This document shows, one piece after another, positions 37,701 through 51,249 of a stretch of DNA of 64,000 nt (position 1 is the stretch's first letter; each line of letters opens with the position of its first letter). Below the pieces are notes generated by a model that did no database searches, had not been told where the DNA came from, and saw only the letters and a list, made by a program, of their open reading frames with translations. Made by a program: the position numbers and the translations under genes. The DNA is from Opisthorchis felineus (lineage: Eukaryota; Platyhelminthes; Trematoda; Opisthorchiida; Opisthorchiidae): NCBI GenBank assembly GCA_004794785.1, contig SJOL01008406.1, forward strand, positions 316,437 to 380,436, read 5' to 3'.

Positions 37701-39275
37701 TGTTTTTATGAATATAGTCGATCTTTCCGCGTTAGACCAGGTAGGTACCATTCGATGGAGGGCATATTCCAGTGAATTGGCGTTAGAGTTCTGTGATGCA
37801 TAAATGGACACATGAAACAAAGATCACTCAGTAGTTTGACCAGTGCTCTATTGAAACGAAATGTCTGGCCGCATAGATACGGCCACCTGCAGTTATTTAG
37901 TGGAGTAATAAACCTTTGGCCTGCAAACTGGGTTCATGACAAACCCTCACCTTCTAAAGCAGTTGCAAGAAGACTCCAAGTTCGTAGTCCGTCACCAACG
38001 ACAGCGCAGCAGGTTCAACAGCCGCAGTTGGAACTGTTTTCGGGTTTCCGAGATAGAGCAAACGCAAGTTGATAGATTATCTAGAATAAGCACCTAAGCA
38101 GCTCTATGGCCGATCTACCCTAGAGCTCTTGAGTAAAGGGTTTGAGATAAAAACAGGAGAACAGAGCCTAAGTACCCGACGCCGGGTGATAAATGCGGGC
38201 GGTGGCGCGCGACGTATCAACTTCACAGGTAACTGGTAAACGAGCCCATATCTGGGGTGTACATAAGAGTGGTTGTCAAACGCCGGTGGACAGGATTTAA
38301 ATGATAATAAAAAAGGCTGGATGGTGCTATCATTACCATGTTTCCGCCAATCCACCCCGCGCAAAGTGGAGAAACGTTCAACCCGATTGATTTCACGATA
38401 TCAGGTGGATGGCGCGTGAAGATACTTCTATCCGTAAGCTTCGCGATCGTACTTGGTTTAAGATTCTGCTATATCACCCGATTCTAGGCAAAAAGACGAG
38501 CGGGGTCCTCACGCAAAGCCCTTCAATAAAGAGGCAACCGTAAAATGAGGGTGGACTGCATCGGGCCTTTCTGGTTGCTGAGACATTAATGAACAAAGTT
38601 TAAACCTGCCCAACCAACAGACTTGCCCGTCAGACATTTACCAGTCAACTTACCTGTTTTGAGAGCCTCCGTTGATGTTGCGTGAGCATCCGGTAATGTA
38701 ACTCACTGGGCTACTGGGGCATGCAAACCGTCACCCCACGGTGGGTTACAGTTTCTTCGGAACGAAGAAGAAATGCTGTTAACTATTTTGTATAAAGTAA
38801 TCAGAGTAATTGGGAAAAGATTATTAAATAAGGCTTAAAAAGTGAGCTAAATCTCGCAGCGAAGCAACTATAATGTAGCCAGTTTCCAGTATGCCACAAA
38901 CTTTTACTTGCCAACCCATCCGATACTTCGGTTCCCAGAGTGTATTCAAATTTGTAGTTAACAGCTTGACGCGGAGGACATTAAGTAAAGCCGGCTGTAT
39001 ATCCACTTTAGGGTAAAAATTTTCATCACTATAATCGGGCTCGAATTAAAAACAAAGAAATCAATTTTTCAGAACGTCCCAAATCATCTAGACGTAGTAC
39101 GGAGCTGGCAGACCATGTCCCACATAACAGACCATTTTGTTTTGAATAACTTCACATGTATATGCTGAACGCATCACTGTTGGACAGTAGCAGCTTAGCA
39201 GTCGGTAACTGGACCTGCACTCGTGCAGTTTTTTTGTTAGTACCAAATTATCCTGCGCACATCTGGGCAGTTATG
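34761..39275. other. no recognisable gene
   Basis: Short open frames only (up to 106 codons at 37483-37803), none with family resemblance. The first part may be more of the Penelope-like relic but I cannot place motifs there. Confidence 0.5.
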
Positions 39276-40502
39276 GGTAAGGAACCTGGAGAGGTTGCGC
39301 TCATAGAAGGAGAATATTTCTCCTCGAGGCCATTTTAAGTTGGTGGAAGCAAAACGATGCTAAAAAATTACAGAGATATTTTAGCCCTTGTTGAATAGCC
39401 GCATAAACAGGGAGGACGCAGGATGATAATAATTTAAGGGCAGTCCGTTGAAAGATGCTTTCCTTCGATCAACGGAGGGAGTACTTCGCCACTCATGAAT
39501 CCGCACCAAAGCAGATTCCAGAGGTGTATAACAAACGGGGGTGTAGGCCTAACGACTAATGCCTTCATCAAGAAGATTTACCAGCAACGCGGTTTTGCTA
39601 GCTCGAAGTGCATTTAGGGCCTTTAACTAGACAGGATCTATTCTGCAATCTGGGTTTTCCGTCTGCGAAAAATGTATGCGGTATATATTTTGGTAGAATG
39701 CGCGGCAGCATGAAAATCAGCCCATTTAGTACGGGGGGTGAGTTTCATTGTCGCGTAGCAATACCAATCTCAATGTCATTAAGTTTAGACAATTTTCGCA
39801 TAAATTTGATCAAAATGCTACAAGAGGGACGATTCGAACCCAAACTGACCTTATGACTAGTTGCTTCATCCACAAGTCGGGAAACAGGCTCGATCAGATC
39901 ACCAACTATCCAAGTTGGGAACGACTTGACTGCATGTTACCGCTGATCCTTAGAAGCACACACCAAATTTCTCTGAAACGCTGGTTAGAACCAAGGAACC
40001 ATTTACTTTCAGTTTAAGCACTTTACAGCATTCATCGGAAACCGTAAAATCTTCCTAAACAGACGGAGTTTTGAGGAAAAAATTTCAGGCACACTCAAGG
40101 CCTATTAGTGGCGCGGAATTCGAATTTTAACGTCAGCCATGGCTCAGCATGATGTCTCCGTGAAGTCGGTGGGGTACTCCGAGGAAAAGTTAGTTTTTTC
40201 ACGTGTTTCCTCCTGGTTGGATTTGGCAGTATTTTGAAGGAGTACAAGAACAATAATTACGTCGTCCCTGTCCGCGAAATCAAAGATGGTACGGCCATTC
40301 GTGACTTGTGCAGGAAACATATTCCTGTTGCTTCAGCAGGCTTCTCATGAGACAAATCCAAGGAGTTCGTCACAGTTAGTAAGCATGATGAATTTTTTGT
40401 GACAATCTGCACATTCTTTATCGGTTGTTCTATCTTTGCCTGTATGCTGACTCCTTGGTAGTGCCATGGAGGAAGTATTTAGTATATGGACGGTGCGAAC
40501 AG
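39276..40502 (+). repeat. left copy of a 1227-bp direct duplication, ends at the N run
   Basis: Every base lines up with 41052-42278 at a constant offset of 1776 with no insertion or deletion. I noticed five substitutions (39287, 39758, 39781, 39785, 40225). The copy stops exactly where the Ns begin. No gene recognised within it; the 82-codon open frame occurs in both copies simply because of the duplication. Confidence 0.95.
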
Positions 40503-41051
40503 NNNNNNNNNNNNNNNNNNNNNNNNNNNNNNNNNNNNNNNNNNNNNNNNNNNNNNNNNNNNNNNNNNNNNNNNNNNNNNNNNNNNNNNNNNNNNNNNNN
40601 NNNNNNNNNNNNNNNNNNNNNNNNNNNNNNNNNNNNNNNNNNNNNNNNNNNNNNNNNNNNNNNNNNNNNNNNNNNNNNNNNNNNNNNNNNNNNNNNNNNN
40701 NNNNNNNNNNNNNNNNNNNNNNNNNNNNNNNNNNNNNNNNNNNNNNNNNNNNNNNNNNNNNNNNNNNNNNNNNNNNNNNNNNNNNNNNNNNNNNNNNNNN
40801 NNNNNNNNNNNNNNNNNNNNNNNNNNNNNNNNNNNNNNNNNNNNNNNNNNNNNNNNNNNNNNNNNNNNNNNNNNNNNNNNNNNNNNNNNNNNNNNNNNNN
40901 NNNNNNNNNNNNNNNNNNNNNNNNNNNNNNNNNNNNNNNNNNNNNNNNNNNNNNNNNNNNNNNNNNNNNNNNNNNNNNNNNNNNNNNNNNNNNNNNNNNN
41001 NNNNNNNNNNNNNNNNNNNNNNNNNNNNNNNNNNNNNNNNNNNNNNNNNNN
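40503..41051. other. assembly gap, 549 Ns
   Basis: A run of N. Open frames reported across it are meaningless. The flanks are copies of each other, which suggests the gap may not exist in the genome. Confidence 0.99.
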
Positions 41052-42278
41052 GGTAAGGAACCGGGAGAGGTTGCGCTCATAGAAGGAGAATATTTCTCCT
41101 CGAGGCCATTTTAAGTTGGTGGAAGCAAAACGATGCTAAAAAATTACAGAGATATTTTAGCCCTTGTTGAATAGCCGCATAAACAGGGAGGACGCAGGAT
41201 GATAATAATTTAAGGGCAGTCCGTTGAAAGATGCTTTCCTTCGATCAACGGAGGGAGTACTTCGCCACTCATGAATCCGCACCAAAGCAGATTCCAGAGG
41301 TGTATAACAAACGGGGGTGTAGGCCTAACGACTAATGCCTTCATCAAGAAGATTTACCAGCAACGCGGTTTTGCTAGCTCGAAGTGCATTTAGGGCCTTT
41401 AACTAGACAGGATCTATTCTGCAATCTGGGTTTTCCGTCTGCGAAAAATGTATGCGGTATATATTTTGGTAGAATGCGCGGCAGCATGAAAATCAGCCCA
41501 TTTAGTACGGGGGGTGAGTTTCATTGTCGCGTACCAATACCAATCTCAATGTCATTTAGTATAGACAATTTTCGCATAAATTTGATCAAAATGCTACAAG
41601 AGGGACGATTCGAACCCAAACTGACCTTATGACTAGTTGCTTCATCCACAAGTCGGGAAACAGGCTCGATCAGATCACCAACTATCCAAGTTGGGAACGA
41701 CTTGACTGCATGTTACCGCTGATCCTTAGAAGCACACACCAAATTTCTCTGAAACGCTGGTTAGAACCAAGGAACCATTTACTTTCAGTTTAAGCACTTT
41801 ACAGCATTCATCGGAAACCGTAAAATCTTCCTAAACAGACGGAGTTTTGAGGAAAAAATTTCAGGCACACTCAAGGCCTATTAGTGGCGCGGAATTCGAA
41901 TTTTAACGTCAGCCATGGCTCAGCATGATGTCTCCGTGAAGTCGGTGGGGTACTCCGAGGAAAAGTTAGTTTTTTCACGTGTTTCCTCCTGGTTGGATTT
42001 CGCAGTATTTTGAAGGAGTACAAGAACAATAATTACGTCGTCCCTGTCCGCGAAATCAAAGATGGTACGGCCATTCGTGACTTGTGCAGGAAACATATTC
42101 CTGTTGCTTCAGCAGGCTTCTCATGAGACAAATCCAAGGAGTTCGTCACAGTTAGTAAGCATGATGAATTTTTTGTGACAATCTGCACATTCTTTATCGG
42201 TTGTTCTATCTTTGCCTGTATGCTGACTCCTTGGTAGTGCCATGGAGGAAGTATTTAGTATATGGACGGTGCGAACAG
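41052..42278 (+). repeat. right copy of the 1227-bp direct duplication, starts at the N run
   Basis: Begins at the first base after the Ns and matches 39276-40502 base for base apart from a few substitutions. Unique sequence begins at 42279. Confidence 0.95.
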
Positions 42279-45200
42279 ACAGTACAGTAAGCCGTCAAGT
42301 AATTTGAAGTTTTGGCGCGAATTCAGCGGATAGAAACAGTCGCTCGAAAGCTTGTAACCCGCTCGGTCGGTAAATGGTAGAGATATGGTGAACCGCATGA
42401 AGGCAATGAGACTAAGTGTGGCAGTCGCAGTACTGACTGTACTTTGGTCCCTGGACAGCCCCGTATATGAGCGTCTTGGATAAACCAGATGGGCTTGTCA
42501 GGGTATGTACGATTGGCAAACTGGGATCACCATGGATAAATGGTATCCTTTGGTCCATCAAGAGCACATGGAGGTTCATGGCTGTCTATCAAACGAGGCA
42601 AAAATAAGGACAGGCGACTCAAAATTGGAAAAAAAAGTTTAGAAAATCTCTGCTAGAGGGCACTAGAGTAAAGGTTATCCTGCGGCCTGAAATAGCGGTC
42701 GGTTAAGAGTGGTTGTGGCTTCAAACCACCGTTGTGAGGCGACAATGCCCGATTTCAAAAAAAGATAACCGACAGTCCATGGGGGATGTTGGAGAATTTC
42801 AGTATCCGGTTGATGCAAACTGGTGTGAATATATGTACATACGAGGAACGTGCGTTAGACAACTAATGTCATAGCTAGTTGTGCAACCGTCCATGAAAAT
42901 GGGTAGAAAGGGCATAGGTGTGCGAAAGCTGTTTTCAACATCGTAGTTGAAGCTTTCGTGATTTCCTAGGTACCTCTTGTAAAGGGGTCTGGTAAACTGG
43001 CAAGCATTTGGGGAAGTAGGATAACTAAGCACTCCAACGTGCCATGGTGAAAGACGCGAACGCCGTCGCAGACAGTTTTCGAAACGCCGTAGTAAGGCCC
43101 GTCCAGAAAATGGTTGAGGTAGCTGCAGCGAAAGATTGGTTGCCTAATTGAGGCTACGTTGAACAGTAGCATACCGAGAGGAGAAAAGGACGGCTTATTT
43201 TATCTATACGCAAATGTGAAGACTGGACTGGTGGAACCGTGGCGATGTATGTCACTTGGAGGTGGGTTGAAGGTTGTTTGTTTCTAGGGAAATGAGATGT
43301 TACAAACATTGCAGTCCCCAAGTAGATCACCATCGGCGTCGTCAGAGGCAATTAGGTCGTACAGGGAGTGACTATGTTATTCGTCTATGTACTTGGATAA
43401 TTTAGGCATGATTGTGGAAGCTAGGATTTGTGGCAATATTTGGGCATGAACGATTAGGGGGCCAAAACCCATGACAGCCATGAAAAAAGGCCTCAGGATA
43501 GCCTAAAATAGCCAGCGGCACTGGGCGTGTTAGGTTTGTCTGAGATGTAGAAGCTTCCATAACGATATCCGGATGCTGAAGATCACAAAACAGTCGGTTT
43601 ACAAACGCCTGTGCCCAAGCGGACAAGCGGTGTCTAAGACCGGAGCCCCGAGTTGGTGAGAGAGCTACTGCGGTTGAGTATGGGATGGTTACATGTTATC
43701 TTGAGGACGACAGGGCTGTTATTTCTATTAAGCAACATAGTATAAATGGCGAGAAGCAGAAGTGGAGTGAATTTAGGATTTAGTGCTCTAAATGAGCAGA
43801 TTTGACACCGAGTGCCCGCCCACTCACTAGACCGTCGCTATGGCCACGATCATGGGTACACAGTTGAAGGCGTATGAGGTCTTAGAATTGTAGGGATCAA
43901 GCTTATACCACTTTATCTGACGACTGCCTTGTGTGCACCACCCCTTAGCTTCAACTTCATCTCGTCCAATAATGTATATCACCACTGAATTTTGACATCG
44001 CAACGACACGCATTGTTAAGTACAGTGAGTCCATTCCAGCGAGTATTAAGTCTGCATTCATAGTAGTGAGACGTCCGAACAGTTTTACCTAAGGTACGTA
44101 ATTAATTATGCCTTTTTTATTTCAGAATACCTGTCGAGTGAAAATGGCCTCGGGTGAACGGGAACCGGAGTGACTACCCAATTCGTTTGTACCGATGCAA
44201 GCGTTAAACAAAAACATATGATTCGCCAAAGGTGGTCGTGCATTTTTCAGTCGCGGTCATGCCAGACGCACAACACGTGTGAGTGTGGAGCACCGTTGTT
44301 GGCCGTTGGATTAGGCTACCATGCATTGGTAAGGCCTCAAAACCAGGGTCTGGCATAACTAGGGGCTTAGAAGATGCAATAAGTAGCCAAGGAAAACGAC
44401 AGCACGTACATTTATCATGCTGGGGAGCAATGGTCTGTCTCGCTTACCCCCAGTGTTTTTGTGCCTTATGACGTATTCCAGCTAGGGTCGTCTTTATTTT
44501 CAACGAGAAACATATCACTGTGTTGGTATTTCACATGTAGATGTCTGAAAAAGTTGCATTATCCACTGACTAACTGTGCATATCTGAGAATGGGGATCAT
44601 CCACAGAGGTGCATACTCGCAACATCACTGCACAATGCACCGAGTTGTCTTCCATTATTATGCTGAAAACAAGGCGAGCTTCCCGAAAACGGTGTTGTGC
44701 AGCAGTTCAGTAAACAAACTCATGTAACTTGTTACTTCTGACGAGTATAACCTATACAAACCTTATTTAACTATCTATCTGGGTGGAATTTGCGTCGGAT
44801 ATTCTGTAGATGTCATCCGCTATTTAATGAACACCACAGAACATTAAAATATTCTTACATTCTTACATACATATCACGGAAACGTGCAACCGGATTAGAA
44901 TAACTCCCCGTAAATCGCTCAACTTCGAAAAGCCCATGGTTTCGGCGAAATTAATTTCGGTTTACTTCCAGTGAGCGGCAAGCCATTCAAGCCCACCAAC
45001 AAATATGGCCAGAGTTTGCTCCCTTATTTCCACCATTCCAGATAGCATCCGAAATTGGATCCACAATCAGAAACAGCGTTCACCATTCCGAGTGTACGAA
45101 AACCCAGCTTATTAGTAGCGTAGACATTCCTTGAACTAAGCTCGAGAGCATGTTACTAGGATACACCTGTGTATACTTTGAAATGGACGCGAACAACGAC

Positions 45201-48200
45201 ATTGCAAAAATTCACAGTAAATCATAAGAAGTTGAATTCATGTAGTAATCTCCTAAATATTTTTTCCCGGTTTTTTGTGCCTGCTATTCCTCTCAAATGT
45301 CTAAGAAGTTTTGAGTAACAGAAATTCCTTTTCGGACCGAAGTAAAAGTAACGCATTTTGTTCTACAATTGCATTGAAATGACGTTTTCGCACCTACTTT
45401 TGAAAGTGTGTTCAATCGCGTTCTATTTTCATCTGTGCATGCACCGAGCGTTTCCTTCGTGCTTTGACGCGTAACATTAGAAGGTTCAATGTCTCAACTA
45501 CTAGTTGAGTAGGGTTGGTCCCAGCAGCCAGCGACGATCTCTCAAGCTCTGAAGACTCCCCCGCATTCAGTATGGACTCATTCAAAGCCACCTTAGAAGT
45601 AGTGTTAGGGTTTTCGTGTATTTATATCTAACTATACAGCTTAGACTTTCATATTAATTATTCCGAGCCGGAAGCTAACAATAAGGTTATTTTACACGTT
45701 TACATGTTGAGAAGAGTAGCAGGTCGCATCAAAACACGGAATATTATATATATATATATATATATATATGGTAGGCTTCGACGAACGGAACAGTATATGG
45801 GAGTGTTCAGTCTAAAGGCGTTAAAGTTTCATCAACCACACTTATCTTCTGATGAGTTATCAACAGCCAGACACGCTTGAATTGGTAACATGTTACTTTC
45901 CATCGTCGTGGATTAGGTGCTTTAGCTGAGGCTGGCTCTTGAGCCATGACTTTTCTGCTCATGGCAACTCAAACCGTTAGCCATATTACACACTTGGCTT
46001 CCCCAGATTACCCCGTATTAGGAGCTTTATGTCGTAGTCTACAGTCATTTGAAGGACAGTAGTGTATTTTTACATTCAATTGCGCCATTTTCTCCGTCCA
46101 AAAAGGAAAGCTGCCTGCAGTAATGTCGTTACAGGACAAGTTCCGGGATTTTTCCGGAACATCGCAACTGCAACTACATCGAAGGATGCATATGCTTGCA
46201 TCCATACGTAGATACATGAATGAAGATACTTGACACTGATTTGAGTTTTATTTTCAAGGTCATCTGTCTAAACCTACCACCCAGACTGTAGGGACCTTTT
46301 TCCCTGAACAACATGACTTAGCAATAGGTTCATTCGTTCACACTAAAGCAGCAAATGTTGTGGCTGATATTATTTGTTGCATCGTCTCTGCGTGGGCCGT
46401 AAACTTGTGAACTCACAGGATTATCGGCCGTCAGGTTCAAAAAGCTTCGGAACGAGAAAACGCAGAGAGACGCCTTCGGATTCAAAGGTAAATCCAATTC
46501 AAATTCTGTTTTCATCTATTTGAACCTGAAACTGAACATGAATTGATATCACAAGTCTGGATCCATGAATAACCTATTTGATCCTCAGAACAATACAACA
46601 TGGCCTAATGCTGAATAAGCCCTTGAGCAAATAGAAACAAGTGAGAGCAGTTTATACGTGCCAGACAAAACCGCTTTCAAAACGTTACTTTGCTCTCAAG
46701 AAAAATCTGACAGATATTTCCTGCACTTGATACACGTGATACGAATTTCAACCATCGTCTATGCAGATGTTTGATAGAAGTGGAACGTTGCGCCGGTATC
46801 GTCTGTATGAAAGATGGATGCGCATTCATTTGGTGGGTCTCGGAGTTTAAACGGTGTTCAGCCCCTCGAAGAATGCTGAGAAACAAGCGACCGTCATCAT
46901 ATAAGTAAATAGATTCATAATTTGCCGTCCACTTTGTGACCGCAAACAGTTAGCTGACCGTGTAACAGGTCAGGTGCCCTTTGCAATTCAAATACCAGCA
47001 ACTTCAGATGGTGCCTGCTCTCGAGATTCACAACAGGCCCCTCGCCACCTAACTTTTGCTATGCAGCAGGTATTACGAAATGTATTCCACTGTAAAAATC
47101 CCAGTGGATTCACTGGGTGGCGCATACCAGTGCACCTGGCTTCTCATAGCTCACAGGTTGAAGCGGCCTGATGACAGGCATTGACAATATCTTCTGTTTC
47201 GCTGGAGAAAGTTGCAACCCAAGGAGTGTGGCCCCTGGAGATCAATACCTACTGAGATCGCCAGGGTGAGAATAACAGCTAAAAATAGAGCTCTACGGGC
47301 AGGAAAAGGGAATCAGCATAGCCGACGTGAAAAAAAGTGGTGGATTCGTTGGACTGAAATATTCAGACCATGACCTCTAATGCTGGCACAGATGGCATAG
47401 GTTAGCAACTTGTAAGAAAGGTAGCTTGATTCTTCAGTACTTGACAGGTAAGTATGGAACCATTCCAAGATTTTCCGCGAATCAATAGCCTAAGTGGACG
47501 TTGTATGAGACATATCAGTGACCCGAAACTTGGTTGTAAAACCCTATGAAAACTCTCAAAAACAAGTTGTCTAGCTTGTATTTGAGCTCGTTGTACGGAA
47601 CACCATCAATGACAGTGTTCCAGCACTGATGCATCACTGCCGTACGACCAAAGTGACCATATGTTCCATGTGGACCATGTTCCTGATATACAAGCGTGTG
47701 TGCTCCACTCGCCGGATGTCTGTGTCTCATTAATGGGTAATTTCAAGGGCTAGCGGTACGATTTTCTGAATTGTCTTTCTGTGTTGGTCTGTGATGCCTG
47801 CCCCGGTAGCCGTTCAAAAGTTACCGTTTTGAAATTTTGTAGCACTTTGTGTCCCTAGCTTTTACTCCTACCCCCTTGTGTCTGGGGTTTTTAAGAAAGA
47901 GTAAAAGCCGTGGGTGATATGTCTATCGGGCATTTTTGGATGAGAAAATCCGGTTATCCATAACACCCGTATACAGATTTGGAAACTAAAGTCTGAGTTC
48001 CTTCAACATAAGATCGGCTTATAATTCAGTCTTCAACTGGCGTTGGAGATAGTGCTTCTTTTCACTTCAGTTCAGCTCACAGACCTTGCATCAAAACGCA
48101 GTGTTTCCAGGTGCTACAACTTCGTTCAGCGGGGATAAGCCTAATGAGGGAACAAGAGGCAAGCATTAGAGGCACTGGCTCTAAATTGTGCGTTGAATAC

Positions 48201-48379
48201 ATACGTTTGTCCAATATACCAAGAGATGACAGACACGCAGTGAAGGCATAGGTTTGATTCAATACTACCATCGGTTGCGTGACAGCCATAACTGTCAGTT
48301 CAATAACCACTGGTTTGACTTGTGTCGCGGTCCACATCCGGGTAGACAGCATTTAACAACGCGACTTAGTTGACTGGTC
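42279..48379. other. 6.1 kb without a recognisable gene
   Basis: Apart from the TA microsatellite at 45745 nothing is identified. Minus-strand open frames at 42799-43626 and plus-strand ones at 44170-44727 are short and resemble no family known to me. Confidence 0.5.
45745..45769. repeat. (TA)n microsatellite
   Basis: An unbroken run of TA dinucleotides, about 12 units. Likely length-variable between individuals. Confidence 0.9.
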
Positions 48380-48957
48380 CTCCTTTAATGCTTTGTCGTC
48401 AAGTCATGGAATGTCCGTCCCTGGGTAGTCTCCATTAGACACAAGGCTGGGCTGAGAGAGCCCTATGAGGCAAACGGTCTTCTGGCATATAAAGCACACG
48501 GTTCAGCCGGCGTAATCCGCTGAAAGATGACCAGCTGATCTATCGGGGTAAAATAAAAATTCCAGAAAATCATCTGGCACACTTCTGCATCGTTGATCCG
48601 ATGTTCTCAATGGATCGACGCAATGCTTCGCAGGCAAATATGGTCAAATACAGAGAGCCTTCAAAGGTCTTCGACGGGCAGCTGCCACGAGAGACAGCGG
48701 CATTGTGCAATCTGCCCTTGACAGCAAAGCTGACGACACGTCAGCGCCACAACGTCCGAGGTTTGAAAACGATGCCCTGGTCTTCGGCAAGTGATCTCGT
48801 CTTGCCGAGACCGCAAGGACTTATGTAGCTGCTCGAGTAAACGAACTTATCCACTACATCAATCGATTATCCTGCAAGCACGACGTTTGAGTTTGATACC
48901 ACTCACTCTTGAAGAAACATTCCACAGGTGCGAACTGCATCCCGAACTGTGCGGTAG
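48380..48957 (-). mobile_element. LINE relic, C-terminal part
   Basis: Minus-strand frames read VDKFVYSSSYIS near 48860-48826, SFAVKGRLHNAAV, and MPEDRLPHRALSAQP near 48480-48440. These are the positions of the conserved C-terminal LINE stretch also seen at 3.8, 55.8 and 59.6 kb. Stops and shifts are present. It continues the element at 49158-50010 on the other side of a SINE. Confidence 0.75.
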
Positions 48958-49157
48958 AATTATTTAAATAAAAAGGCCGCCCAGCTGCAACACCCTTTCG
49001 GAGCATAGCTGTCCTGCCACTTGAAGGAAGCAAGAGGACTGAGATACTACCAGGTTGCCTGAGCCTAGACAGGAGCAATCGAGATGTGGAAGTTGGATTC
49101 GAACCAGAGACCTTCCGGCCTGTAATTTTGTGCCCTAACCACTGAGTTATCTCGACC
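48958..49157 (-). mobile_element. SINE family A copy, inside a LINE relic
   Basis: In minus-strand sense it starts at 49157 with CGAGATAACTCAGTGGTTAG. It has B box GGTTCGAATCC, body TAGGCTCAGGCAACCTGGTA and GCTCCGAAAGGGTGTTGCAG, and an A/T-rich tail. The tRNA-like head has ends that could pair (CGAGAT with ATCTCG) but the SINE body follows directly, so it is not a tRNA gene. Confidence 0.85.
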
Positions 49158-50010
49158 TCTGGAGATGATTTGTATTAGACACGTACACGTTCACGAAAGG
49201 GGGGCATATAAAGCCCTTATAAGAGGCGAGAATTAGTGAGGGACACCATCCATCGCCAGACACCGCCACAGTTTCTGACAATTAACGGAGTCAAAAGCAA
49301 ATTTGAGATAGAGAAATAGGACCGCTGTTGGTCGGCTGAGGGAGTGATGCAGTTCTAACGCTTGTCTGCAGGTGAAGGTAGGATCGATGCAACCCAGCCA
49401 TGGCGAAACCCAGTTTGATTCTCGCGAATCTGATTCTTCCGATGACGGAAGAACCCGCGTAAAATAATCCCACAGAGAACCTTGGAATCTCCCATCACTA
49501 GACTGATGCCCCGGTGGTTTTCAGACCACGTTCTTGTGCCAATTATGTGTGCTGGAATCACTGTCGAGGCACTCTATTCCGTTGGGAGTTTCCTCCCTTA
49601 TTTCAAAGATTTTGTAGTAGGGTCGTTAGGTTAGGCGACGGACTGACTACCTTCTTTGAAGTGTGCAGGGTGCAAGCCGTCTGGTCTAAGTGTTTTGTTG
49701 CGTTGAAGCACCAAGAATGCATGCTGGGCTTCCGTTGTCAATGACGGATTGACTTCGATGTCCCACTCGGGTTCATTTGGTCCTTAAAGGGGGTGAGTTG
49801 ATAGGGTTTATCTGAACTGCTCTTCACACTGCTCACCCCATCGTTCAAGACGAGGTTTCTGTGCATGGATTGAGGTTCCATTATTTCGGAGATAGTTTCA
49901 CTAACACCCACCCTCGGATTAGCTGGAGCAAGGTGCGATTGTTCTCACTTTCAGAAGCCTTCCCCATCTCCGGGTGTTTGAGATTCAGTTAATCTGTAGG
50001 CTCTTCATTA
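49158..50010 (-). mobile_element. LINE relic, first half of reverse transcriptase
   Basis: The minus strand carries, in order: a stretch resembling the region between endonuclease and RT (near 50000-49760), ENHRGISL near 49530, IRENQTGFRHG near 49420-49385 and AVLFLYLKFAFDSV near 49330-49290 (RT motif A). Motifs B and C are missing before the SINE at 49157, so part of the RT was deleted. Same general LINE type as the copy at 3.6-6.2 kb. Confidence 0.8.
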
Positions 50011-51249
50011 CTTGGTGTTTGAGGGTCATGTGCTCGCCATCATAGTCGTTTGTTGCTCGTATAGTTTTCGTGGCACCAGTCGTATTTGCTGATCCAATGT
50101 TCACTGAGGTGAGCGAGCTTCCCCGAGCAGACGGTTTCAAAAGCTGTGATAATGGCCTCTTTCATCTTTCTCCAGTTGTCGTCCAAATTCCCATTGTTCC
50201 CATCAGAGCTTTACAGCCAAGTCAACTGGATATTATTGAGCTACAGAGACGCTTTGCATGTAGTGAACTGAATGCCTTTGCTTCAACCGGCACGTTACAG
50301 AGGAGAAGCAAATAGATGTGCATGTCTGCACAATGCCGTGATTGGAGTCCAGTGGTGTACTGAAAAATGGACAAAAGCCCTACACCGAAATTCCCCATCG
50401 GTAACTGATTACCACATTGTGCAAATGAACCCAAGGCCGGTTTGCAGTTGATGGCCTCCAAGTCACACAGTGTGAACGCTTGTGCTGAAAGTTTGTGCTA
50501 GATAGGAACAAATGATTTCAAGGCTGCTTTTTTCAGAAGCTCGTTGCCCGTATTTGACTTATCGGGAGTGGAGGGATCATCCGTAGTCTACTTCAGGCCG
50601 GATTTAACCGCAAGAGAGACGCTCAGTAACATAGGATGCAGGGTACGGAAAGTTGTCCTGAAACCTCATAGAAAGTTTAATCAGTTTCTCGGTACTGCTA
50701 CTGTGCGTGTGCATTTTAAAACTGCCTTGTTTAAACAAGCAGATCACTACTGGCCTGCGTCAGTGGGATCACGTCATTTTTTCGCGATATACCTCAAGAC
50801 CGAAACCTGGTTCAATCACCACATGCCCGAAATCTTAGGAATTCATGGGTTTTTATGGTGACGCCTAGTCTCTTCTCTCACCCCTCGTAACACGAGATCA
50901 TTTGCAAAACAAGTGAAGCGAGACTATGGAAGGTCATAGCAAACTTTTAGTGGAGGGTTAGAAAACGAAGTGGTCGGTCGGTAACGTATGAACTGTGTTC
51001 GAAGAAGGCAGTTTTCATCGCACGTTGCTGAATCCTGGTGAACGAACTTTGTAACCCGTTTCAGTTTGCTTTTGGAACCTAGTCTAAAGGCAAATGTCGC
51101 TTTTCTTATGGATGCATAATGGCTTTGGGATCACCTGACTTGGTTATCAGGCTACTTCTTTGGTTTACACCGTAACCACACAGACATAAGTGGCGTAACG
51201 TTTTGCAGAGGAGTCAGTGAGGTTACAAATTTTACCAAATACTTTGTGT
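50011..51249. other. no recognisable gene
   Basis: Open frames of 81 and 105 codons on the + strand (50070-50315, 50544-50861) have no family resemblance. The first part may be LINE sequence upstream of the RT. Confidence 0.5.

Noticed and set aside
40425..41114. Open frames of 196-229 codons on both strands
   Set aside because: They consist almost wholly of N and exist only because unknown bases contain no stop.
39608..41632. Identical 82-codon frames at 39608 and 41384
   Set aside because: The repetition comes from the duplicated gap flanks, not from selection. No family resemblance.
48601..48828. 75-codon plus-strand frame
   Set aside because: It is antisense to LINE C-terminal sequence on the minus strand.
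49081..49157. tRNA gene on the minus strand
   Set aside because: A/B-box-like sequence and a short pairing stem are present, but the SINE family A body follows directly, as in four other copies.
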